Source: Microcaldota archaeon (GTDB lineage: Archaea; Iainarchaeota; Iainarchaeia; JAADDC01). From it: 6,604 nucleotides of DNA. Under the pieces are notes generated by a model that was not told the origin of the DNA, made no database searches, and worked only from the letters and a program-made list of their open reading frames with translations. The stretch lies in contig JALTCQ010000091.1 of the NCBI GenBank assembly GCA_027074515.1, forward strand, positions 1 to 6,604, given 5' to 3'. Made by a program: the position numbers and the translations under genes. How positions within the stretch are numbered: the first letter of the stretch is position 1; the number at the start of each line of letters is the position of its first letter. This document shows, one piece after another, positions 1-5,717 of the stretch.

Positions 1-122
1 GGCTGGGCAAGCACGGCCTCCGCCTTGTGCAGCCCGTTCTTCACAAGAACGCCACTCGCCCCGAACATGCCGAGTATGAATATGCCCGTCAGTATGAGGT
101 CCAAGGAGAGCACGCCCCTCAC
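1..122 (-). CDS. Pilin-like protein with class III prepilin signal, partial
   Basis: The gene starts with GTG at 122-120 and runs off the left edge after 40 codons, so only the N-terminus is visible. It begins V/M-R-G-V-L-S-L-D-L-I-L-T-G and continues as one hydrophobic stretch to about residue 26, followed by a charged segment (K-N-G-L-H-K-A-E-A). This fits an archaeal class III (DUF361-type) prepilin signal: cleavage after Arg-Gly, then a hydrophobic assembly helix with an acidic residue at +5, here Asp instead of the usual Glu. The start overlaps the stop of the preceding gene by 4 nt (GTGA), and GGTGA lies 4 nt upstream, so it is the fourth gene of the minus-strand pilin operon. The likely role is a pilus or minor-pilin subunit at the membrane. 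The subfamily cannot be judged without the C-terminus. Confidence 0.6.
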   Translation of the reverse strand, partial: MRGVLSLDLILTGIFILGMFGASGVLVKNGLHKAEAVLAQ

Positions 123-448
123 GGTCTCACCACCCGGGGATTGTAGCCGAGCTTCTGGTAAGTAGAGCGCAGAGCAGCGTTTATCTCGTCCAAAGGCCAA
201 CCTACCACATCCAGATACACGTTAATATCCTTACCCGAGCTTGGGTAAGCTACAACGAACCAGCGGATTGCTCCGTCACGAAAGCTGTTAAGCTCGTAGG
301 AGTAACCCGCGCTGACGCCGTTAATGAGAGCGCCCAAATCATACGTAAACTGGGGAAAGTCGGGATACGCCTGCGCAAGGATCGCAACTGCCATTGCGAC
401 AACAGAGGCGAAGACGATGATGTACTCAGCAGTTTGGCCCCTGCGCAT
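119..448 (-). CDS. Pilin-like protein, class III prepilin signal (109 aa)
   Basis: The 109-aa product begins M-R-R-G-Q-T-A-E-Y-I-I-V. This is a clear archaeal class III prepilin signal: cut by an EppA/FlaK-type prepilin peptidase after Arg-Gly, leaving Gln at +1, then Glu-Tyr and a hydrophobic helix to about residue 26. The rest is a small globular part of about 80 residues with aromatic and beta-prone stretches (W-F-V-V-A-Y, I-N-V-Y-L-D-V-V-G-W) and no cysteines. Only the signal region is recognisable; the globular part belongs to no family I can name. The ATG at 448-446 overlaps the upstream stop by one base (TGATG) and is preceded by GGTGA. Its stop overlaps the next gene, so translation is probably coupled through this operon. 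The likely role is a minor subunit of a type IV pilus-like filament. Confidence 0.8.
   Translation of the reverse strand: MRRGQTAEYIIVFASVVAMAVAILAQAYPDFPQFTYDLGALINGVSAGYSYELNSFRDGAIRWFVVAYPSSGKDINVYLDVVGWPLDEINAALRSTYQKLGYNPRVVRP
127..131 (-). promoter_or_regulatory. Shine-Dalgarno site GGTGA, 4 nt before GTG 122
   Basis: On the minus strand GGTGA is followed by gacc and then the GTG start. GGTGA pairs with UCACC in the tail of the 16S rRNA encoded in this window (4942-4946 region). The same motif and spacing recur before the starts at 448 and 882. Confidence 0.6.
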
Positions 449-882
449 CAGCTCACCTTTACCTTTCCGCCCGTCCGCGTGAATATCTGGGAGTAGTACA
501 CGCCGCCACTGAACGTGTTCTTATCCACAAAGCTCAGAGGAAGTCCAGTGATCTTGAACACACAGTAGCCTGCCGTGCACCCCGGAACAGAGGCGTAATT
601 GCCATCAGTGGGAACGTTCGCTTCTATTTCGTTGTTTTGCAGGGTAAGAGTAACGCCGATGGGCACGTAGAAAACGACAGTCGTAGAAGAACCGTCTGCC
701 CCTGCTGAAAGGAACTGTAAGGCGTTGTAAATCTTGTCCATGGATACCCGCGTTCTCGTCATCTTAGACATGTCCTCTGCGACGTTGGTGGAAACCGTCT
801 GGGCTGCAGTGAGGACCACCCCTGCATACATGGTCACGGCGAGGAGCACCAAGAGGAACTCCAGCGCAATGCTTCCCCTCAC
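448..882 (-). CDS. Pilin-like protein, class III prepilin signal, GTG start (144 aa)
   Basis: The 144-aa product begins V/M-R-G-S-I-A-L-E-F-L-L-V-L-L-A-V. Arg-Gly followed by Ser at +1 and Glu at +5 inside a hydrophobic stretch fits a class III prepilin signal. The N-terminal helix continues into an amphipathic segment (T-V-S-T-N-V-A-E-D-M-S-K-M), as in type IV pilins. The following domain of about 95 residues is beta-rich, with two cysteines in P-G-C-T-A-G-Y-C that could form a small disulfide loop, and a Gly/Tyr-rich C-terminus. The start is GTG at 882-880, supported by GGTGA 4 nt upstream and by the signal beginning immediately there. The gene lies 4 nt after the preceding gene and overlaps the next by one base. 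It is the longest complete protein of the operon and could be the major or tip pilin, which is inference. Confidence 0.8.
   Translation of the reverse strand: MRGSIALEFLLVLLAVTMYAGVVLTAAQTVSTNVAEDMSKMTRTRVSMDKIYNALQFLSAGADGSSTTVVFYVPIGVTLTLQNNEIEANVPTDGNYASVPGCTAGYCVFKITGLPLSFVDKNTFSGGVYYSQIFTRTGGKVKVS
453..457 (-). promoter_or_regulatory. Shine-Dalgarno site GGTGA, 4 nt before ATG 448
   Basis: Minus-strand GGTGA is followed by gctg and the ATG. It complements UCACC of the 16S tail and supports the 448 start. Confidence 0.65.
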
Positions 883-886
883 GCCA

Positions 887-891
887 TCACC
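887..891 (-). promoter_or_regulatory. Shine-Dalgarno site GGTGA, 4 nt before GTG 882
   Basis: Minus-strand GGTGA is followed by tggc and GTG, and it overlaps the stop codon of the preceding gene. It decides the GTG start at 882: the only nearby ATG (888-886) meets TGA after one further codon. Confidence 0.6.
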
Positions 892-1057
892 CTGCCAACG
901 TCTGAACCAGGCGGACTCGGTACGTGTTCACCGTTTGAATGGCTTCCTCCGCCTTCTTCATGAGCACAACCACGGACATATACCCAATCACTGCAACGAG
1001 GATGCCTATGCTCGTGAGAAGGAGGTACTCTGTACTCGTCTGCCCACGATTGTCCAT
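887..1057 (-). CDS. Small class III (DUF361-type) pilin, 56 aa
   Basis: This is a 56-aa protein starting M-D-N-R-G-Q-T-S-T-E-Y-L-L-L-T-S, a model class III prepilin signal with cleavage after Arg-Gly, Gln at +1 and Glu-Tyr at +5/+6. A single hydrophobic helix (about residues 11-32) is followed by a short charged amphipathic tail (K-K-A-E-E-A-I-Q-T-V). This is the usual size and layout of DUF361 proteins, which in archaea form or support type IV pilus-like filaments. The frame is open up to 1117, but the internal ATG at 1057 is chosen: the signal motif begins there, and a TATA-like box lies about 25 bp upstream, giving a leaderless mRNA with no Shine-Dalgarno needed. It is the first gene of the minus-strand pilin operon and is divergent from the adhesin-like pilin at 1132. 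Confidence 0.85.
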   Translation of the reverse strand: MDNRGQTSTEYLLLTSIGILVAVIGYMSVVVLMKKAEEAIQTVNTYRVRLVQTLAG

Positions 1058-1077
1058 GTGTATAAGAAGGTGCGGAG

Positions 1078-1087
1078 AAATATAAAG
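1078..1087 (-). promoter_or_regulatory. TATA-box promoter of the pilin operon
   Basis: The minus strand reads CTTTATATTT, centred about 25.5 bp before the ATG at 1057. That is the normal distance from an archaeal TATA box to the transcription start, so the transcript is predicted to be leaderless. Confidence 0.6.
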
Positions 1088-1102
1088 GCACCGTGGAATA
1101 GC

Positions 1103-1110
1103 AATAAAAA
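1103..1110 (+). promoter_or_regulatory. TATA-like box (AATAAAAA) of the tail-fibre-like pilin gene
   Basis: AATAAAAA is centred about 25.5 bp before the ATG at 1132 and about 20 bp before the ATG at 1126. The same octamer precedes the ATG at 5718 at nearly the same distance. The two divergent promoters share the stretch between 1057 and 1132. Confidence 0.5.
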
Positions 1111-1131
1111 CCTGCAAAGCGTATTATGGGC

Positions 1132-2028
1132 ATGAAAGGGCAAACAGGCGTGGAGTATCTTCTTATGATTGGTGGTGTGCTGCTTACAGCCATTGTGATT
1201 GGAGCGTACCTGACCACCGCTGCGAGCAAGATATACAACGAAGTAACTGGCACCTCCGGGGCGACACTATACGTAAACGGAGTAACTAATTCGCTCGCGT
1301 ACTGGAAAGATCCAAGCACACTAGACAGCGCCACGTTCCTTACCGTAAACAGTAGCACCGGCACGCTTACGGCCAATGGGAAGATCGTAGCCAACGATGT
1401 CTGCACCACCGCGGGGAAGTGCTTGAGCACCGTGAGCGGTGGAGGTGGGGATACAAGCGCTTGGAAGCAGAACGGAGCTGCTATATACTACACTGGAGGG
1501 AATGTAGGTATCGGGACTGCGAATCCCGGCTATCCGCTGGATATAAATGGAGACGTACAAGTATCCGAAACGCTACATGCAAAAACGGTAGATACAAATA
1601 ACCTGTGCTTCGATGGAAACTGCGCAAGGATCATCCCGATCACGTTGCTAGTACCAGGTCACACGATATTTAAAGATACTTCGCATCACAGCGTTAATAG
1701 CAACGAATGGAAGCAAATTGCAGAATACACTGTAAAAGAGTCTGATATGGATCCACCCGCGAAACACATACGTATAAAAATAAGTGTGACAGCAGACTTG
1801 TCAAAATTCGACTCATTATTCTTGAGATATCAGATAAACGACGGTCCTATGAACCAAGTGGTTGGCACTGGCACACATGTTACAATAACAAAAGGAGACA
1901 TATACGTAAATAGCGGGGACACGATAAAAATGTACGCAAAAACATACTATAATTCCACTGGAACAGTGAACGGCATATCGATAACCCAGACGGGGATCCA
2001 AGGAAAGATAATATTCCAGGATAGCTGA
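1132..2028 (+). CDS. Pilin-type protein fused to phage-tail-fibre-like repeat, putative adhesin (298 aa)
   Basis: Numbering from the ATG at 1132, the protein starts M-K-G-Q-T-G-V-E-Y-L-L-M, a canonical class III prepilin signal (cut after Gly3, Glu at +5), with a hydrophobic helix to about residue 27. Residues 60-105 hold short beta repeats (D-S-A-T-F-L-T-V-N; G-K-I-V-A-N-D-V-C) and a Gly-rich linker. Residues 111-140 carry the motif W-K-Q-N-G..Y-Y-T-G-G-N-V-G-I-G-T..P....L-D-I-N-G, common in phage tail-fibre shafts and large surface adhesins. Cys pairs at 91/97 and 159/164 could form disulfides. Residues 170-298 look like an all-beta head and are encoded by clearly more A-rich DNA. No S74 chaperone domain is visible. 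An in-frame ATG at 1126 is possible, but TATA spacing and the signal favour 1132. The likely role is a filament-attached or membrane-attached adhesin; this is inferred from layout. Confidence 0.8.
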   Translation: MKGQTGVEYLLMIGGVLLTAIVIGAYLTTAASKIYNEVTGTSGATLYVNGVTNSLAYWKDPSTLDSATFLTVNSSTGTLTANGKIVANDVCTTAGKCLSTVSGGGGDTSAWKQNGAAIYYTGGNVGIGTANPGYPLDINGDVQVSETLHAKTVDTNNLCFDGNCARIIPITLLVPGHTIFKDTSHHSVNSNEWKQIAEYTVKESDMDPPAKHIRIKISVTADLSKFDSLFLRYQINDGPMNQVVGTGTHVTITKGDIYVNSGDTIKMYAKTYYNSTGTVNGISITQTGIQGKIIFQDS

Positions 2029-2061
2029 CGGTCATTAACAAAAGGTAAAAAGAAAACTGCA

Positions 2062-2069
2062 AAATATAA
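2062..2069 (+). promoter_or_regulatory. Possible TATA box before the decayed secreted-protein gene
   Basis: AAATATAA lies about 34 bp before the GTG at 2100 and about 21 bp before an out-of-frame ATG at 2087. The spacing fits neither start as well as the other promoters in the window, so the original start may also be damaged. Confidence 0.35.
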
Positions 2070-2099
2070 CACGGTGAGTAGAACGTATGGGCATTACCT

Positions 2100-3075
2100 G
2101 TGGAACTCACAAGAGCGATAGTGTTGCTCTTCCCAACACTCCTACTCTTCTCTGTGACTAATGCATTTGCGTTTACTGCGTACGACGTAAACTTTGATCC
2201 GCTGGTTCAATAGTCCCATCCCCATGGAACCAAATAGGCTACCTTTTCGTAGTGGATGGCAACGGGAACATATTCCTGGGAGCGGCAGAAGCGAACTTCG
2301 GAATGTCCAGCATACCCCCGCTGTTATCCTCTCTTATGATATACTCCAACCCGTTGGCTGAATTTGTTTTTGAAATAAATAACATGCATGCATACGCGGC
2401 AGGATATCCCACGAGCAACAAGAAAACATACCAACAGCGAATGCTCTCGTGTTCCATGCAGCCTCGAGGCCAGTCGCGTCAATAACGTAAATAACGTACG
2501 ATGGTAATATTTACGCTAAGGGGACGACTGTTTATGCAAATTCTCAGGCAGGATGCCCCTCAGACTACCCATACTGCAACACAAATACGTGAGACATATA
2601 CTACAGAGACTACTACTGCGACTAAAGCTCATGGACCTGCAACCACACAGACTATCTCTACCAAGACTGTAACGATTACGCATATGACTCTGATGGAAAT
2701 AATGTAGATGTCACCGGCGCATGCACAGACTACAATCTCTGCTCTGCAGGAGATACCTCTTGCCCCTTTACAAAGTACACAGACACGTGCACTGGCACTC
2801 AGATCATAGTAGTGGACAATTTGTACACAGACACTGTTAGAGAGTACGTTGTGGACTCTAATGGAACTGGGTGCACATACAGCGATATTAACGTATATTC
2901 CTGTAATTTCTCCAACGGCGTCGCATACATGCACGTCTGCAGCAACGGAAGGAGAGCGGAAGTAAACGGGGAATGCTGCACAAACTCCGACTGCCCCACG
3001 CCGCCTCCAGGGTATTTTTATCTTTGTCGGGGGCATCAATGCCAAAAATACAGAAAACCGAAAATAAAAGACTAA
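2100..3075 (+). pseudogene. Decayed gene for a secreted, cysteine-rich surface protein
   Basis: Coding-like sequence runs through three frames. From GTG 2100 it reads M/V-E-L-T-R-A-I-V-L-L-F-P, a Sec-type signal peptide ending N-A-F-A, then A-Y-D-V-N-F-D-P, and hits TAG at 2211. A one-base shift near 2200 restores A-G-S-I-V-P-S-P-W-N-Q-I-G-Y-L-F and D-G-N-G-N-I-F to about 2437. A second shift restores A-N-A-L-V-F-H-A-A-S-R-P, which continues in one frame to TAA at 3073. That last frame is broken by TAA 2488, TGA 2590 and TAA 2623. Its second half is very cysteine-rich (Y-Y-C-D, W-T-C-N-H-T, G-E-C-C-T-N-S-D-C-P). The intact product would have been about 325 aa, exported and disulfide-bonded. 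I do not recognise a named family. Sequencing error could explain the single-base shifts but hardly all the lesions together. Confidence 0.7.
2481..2498 (+). repeat. 9-bp tandem duplication (2 x AATAACGTA) creating a stop
   Basis: AATAACGTA occurs twice back to back at 2481-2489 and 2490-2498. The in-frame TAA (2488-2490) spans the junction. Removing one unit gives V-A-S-I-T-Y-D-G-N-I-Y without a stop. Confidence 0.85.
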
Positions 3076-3119
3076 AGATATCAAAAGCCATATTGGAGCA
3101 ATCAAACCACTCCCTAAAA

Positions 3120-3134
3120 ACCTTTCCTTTTTCC
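3120..3134 (+). terminator. Pyrimidine/T-rich tract, possible archaeal terminator
   Basis: A run of C/T with T5 (CCTTTCCTTTTTCC) lies about 45 nt after the decayed gene and just ahead of the rRNA promoter. Archaeal transcription commonly ends at T tracts without a hairpin. It may shield the rRNA promoter from upstream readthrough. The stretch from 3076 to here shows nothing else. Confidence 0.35.
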
Positions 3135-3146
3135 TGCTCGATACCC

Positions 3147-3153
3147 TTTTAAA
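3147..3153 (+). promoter_or_regulatory. TATA box of the 16S rRNA transcription unit
   Basis: TTTTAAA, preceded by ATACCC as a weak BRE-like stretch, is the only good TATA candidate between the upstream gene and the rRNA leader. A start about 25 nt downstream would fall near 3175-3180, giving a leader of about 270 nt before mature 16S. Confidence 0.5.
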
Positions 3154-3191
3154 CGCAATGTTGGGATAGTAGTATTGCCGCGCAGGCGTTG

Positions 3192-3225
3192 GCGGCGACT
3201 GGGCAGGCGCCCGGCATGACGCCGC
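3192..3225 (+). other. GC-rich hairpin in the pre-rRNA leader
   Basis: GCGGCG (3192-3197) pairs with CGCCGC (3220-3225). Inside it, CTGGGC (3199-3204) pairs with GCCCGG (3209-3214) over an AGGC loop. It lies within the first tens of nucleotides of the predicted rRNA transcript. No tRNA fits the leader. Further smaller stems follow at 3254-3261/3279-3286 and at CCCGC-GTA-GCGGG (3339-3351). Confidence 0.5.
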
Positions 3226-3287
3226 GTATCCATGTGCGGTGACAATCAATGAGGATCCGAGTTTTCTCACGCTCATCGCTCGGGTCT

Positions 3288-3324
3288 GATGTGGGCGGCC
3301 AGGAGCCAACCTCGCAGGAGAGCG
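3288..3324 (+). other. 5' arm of the 16S bulge-helix-bulge processing stem
   Basis: This arm pairs with 4995-5031. The outer helix 3288-3302 is 15 bp with 5017-5031. The central helix is GAGC 3303-3306 with GCTC 5010-5013. The 3-nt bulge is CAA 3307-3309. The inner helix 3310-3324 is 15 bp with 4995-5009, with one G-U pair. Two 3-nt bulges on opposite strands separated by 4 bp is the exact substrate shape of the archaeal tRNA splicing endonuclease, which excises and circularises pre-16S. Confidence 0.9.
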
Positions 3325-3450
3325 GGAGCCAACTTTGACCCGCGTAGCGGGAATGAATTTCTGGCTTGACTCAGAGGCAAAGCCGATGAAGAATTCACAC
3401 TCTCTTGCATAATCTCTTGCAGGGAAGCTCTCCCGAGCATCCTTGCGGCC

Positions 3451-4951
<1,501 letters not shown>

Positions 4952-4966
4952 CTGGTGGTTCGTCGC

Positions 4967-4982
4967 GGGGGCAAAAGCCCCC
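4967..4982 (+). other. Hairpin in the 16S trailer
   Basis: GGGGGC-AAAA-GCCCCC, a perfect 6-bp stem, lies 15 nt past the 16S 3' end inside the loop closed by the processing stem. No T run follows, so it is not an evident terminator. Confidence 0.6.
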
Positions 4983-4994
4983 AAAACGTGTGTG

Positions 4995-5031
4995 CGCTCT
5001 CCTGCGGGGGCTCAAACTGGCCGCCCACATC
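4995..5031 (+). other. 3' arm of the 16S bulge-helix-bulge processing stem
   Basis: This arm consists of inner helix 4995-5009, central GCTC 5010-5013, bulge AAA 5014-5016 and outer helix 5017-5031, pairing with 3288-3324. Three more pairs (AGA 5033-5035 with TCT 3285-3287) extend the stem past one bulged C. It ends only about 40 nt before the next start codon. Confidence 0.9.
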
Positions 5032-5046
5032 CAGAGCATAAACTCT

Positions 5047-5053
5047 CATAAAT
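5047..5053 (+). promoter_or_regulatory. TATA-like box of the HD-domain gene
   Basis: CATAAAT is centred 25 bp before the ATG at 5075, giving a predicted leaderless transcript. This gene can therefore be expressed apart from the rRNA even though it lies directly behind the processing stem. Confidence 0.45.
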
Positions 5054-5074
5054 GCAAGTTACCTGATTCTTCGC

Positions 5075-5692
5075 ATGGCCTACGAATTCCACCCGCGTTT
5101 CAAGTACTCCCGCCCAATGCACATCTTTCTTGAAGCTGGTCTACTGAAACGCATGCCCCGAAGCGGCTGGTTCATGGCTGGGGTAGAGAATCCGGAAAGC
5201 GTGGCAGAGCACTCCTGGCGCGCAGCGGTGATTGCATACTTCTTCGCAAAGGAAGCAGGATTAGATCCGTATAAGTGCGCAACCATGGCGGTCTTCCACG
5301 ACATCGCCGAAACACGCGTCTGGGGCATCCCCTGGCTGCCAAGGAGAAGGGGGTACCTCAGCAAGGACGAGGAGAAGGCGGCGTGGGAGCTGCTGCAAGA
5401 CGAGGAACTGTTTGGCCTTTGGAAGGAAGTGGACGAGAAGAACACGCCAGAGGGAAAGCTCGTCAAGGACGCCGAGTACTTCGAGATGGCAATAACAGCC
5501 TACGAGTACGCGCGTGAGGGTTATGAATCTGCAAAGGAGTGGGCAGATAACCTCGAGGGCGCCTGGAGAACAGAGGTAGCCAAGAAGTATTACGCGGAGC
5601 TCAAGAAGCTGGGGCCGGAGGGTGTTGCAGAGTTCTGGAAATGGTTCGCCAACGGACTACCCGGGGAAGACGTGGGAGAAACGCAACAATAA
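5075..5692 (+). CDS. HD-domain protein, YfbR/HDDC2-type 5'-nucleotidase (205 aa)
   Basis: The 205-aa protein matches the length and layout of the YfbR/HDDC2 group (COG1896), metal-dependent 5'-deoxynucleotidases that hydrolyse (deoxy)nucleoside monophosphates in the cytoplasm. Visible motifs are R-S-G-W (29-32), N-P-E-S-V-A-E-H-S (39-47, metal His46), F-H-D-I-A-E-T-R (74-81, His75-Asp76 and catalytic Glu79), and L-V-K-D-A-E (129-134, Asp132). One oddity: the family usually has G-D five residues after the Glu (E-x4-D); here it reads V-W-G-I, with Gly84 where the Asp is expected. Either a helper residue is lost or the motif has shifted. The ATG at 5075 is chosen because homology begins there and a TATA-like box sits 25 bp upstream; no Shine-Dalgarno is visible. 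A role in nucleotide salvage or pool control is plausible but not tested. Confidence 0.85.
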   Translation: MAYEFHPRFKYSRPMHIFLEAGLLKRMPRSGWFMAGVENPESVAEHSWRAAVIAYFFAKEAGLDPYKCATMAVFHDIAETRVWGIPWLPRRRGYLSKDEEKAAWELLQDEELFGLWKEVDEKNTPEGKLVKDAEYFEMAITAYEYAREGYESAKEWADNLEGAWRTEVAKKYYAELKKLGPEGVAEFWKWFANGLPGEDVGETQQ

Positions 5693-5695
5693 AAA
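5688..5695 (+). promoter_or_regulatory. TATA-like box (AATAAAAA) overlapping the HD-gene stop
   Basis: The octamer overlaps the TAA stop at 5690-5692 and is centred about 26 bp before the ATG at 5718. It is identical to the box at 1103-1110, suggesting a second leaderless transcript. Confidence 0.45.
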
Positions 5696-5717
5696 CAGAA
5701 GAAACCCAAAGAGTAAC

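Noticed and set aside
1058..1117. Upstream extension of the small pilin to an ATG at 1117
   Set aside because: It would place the class III signal 20 residues in and put the TATA box inside the gene. The ATG at 1057 fits both signal and promoter.
879..1430. 183-codon open frame on the minus strand, over the small pilin and the adhesin start
   Set aside because: It crosses two genes with clear prepilin signals in other frames and lacks coding character; it would also cover both divergent promoters.
2087..2161. ATG 2087 frame as a short peptide gene
   Set aside because: It gives only 24 codons without any motif, while the overlapping frame from GTG 2100 encodes a good signal peptide.
2381..2392. 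ATGCATGCAT-like palindromes here and near 6428
   Set aside because: They are short, lie inside coding sequence, and show no related spacing or flanking pattern.
2590..2625. TGA/TAA readthrough or selenocysteine recoding in the cysteine-rich gene
   Set aside because: TAA stops and two frameshifts accompany the TGA, and no SECIS-like structure was evident. Decay is simpler.
3178..3450. Box C/D guide RNA or tRNA in the rRNA leader
   Set aside because: Scattered CTGA- and ATGA-like strings exist, but no correctly spaced C, D', C', D set. No T-arm GGTTC with matching acceptor stem.
5622..5717. Upstream extension of the cysteine-rich protein to 5622
   Set aside because: It overlaps the HD gene by about 70 nt and puts a charged stretch ahead of the membrane anchor; the ATG at 5718 is preceded by a well-spaced TATA box.
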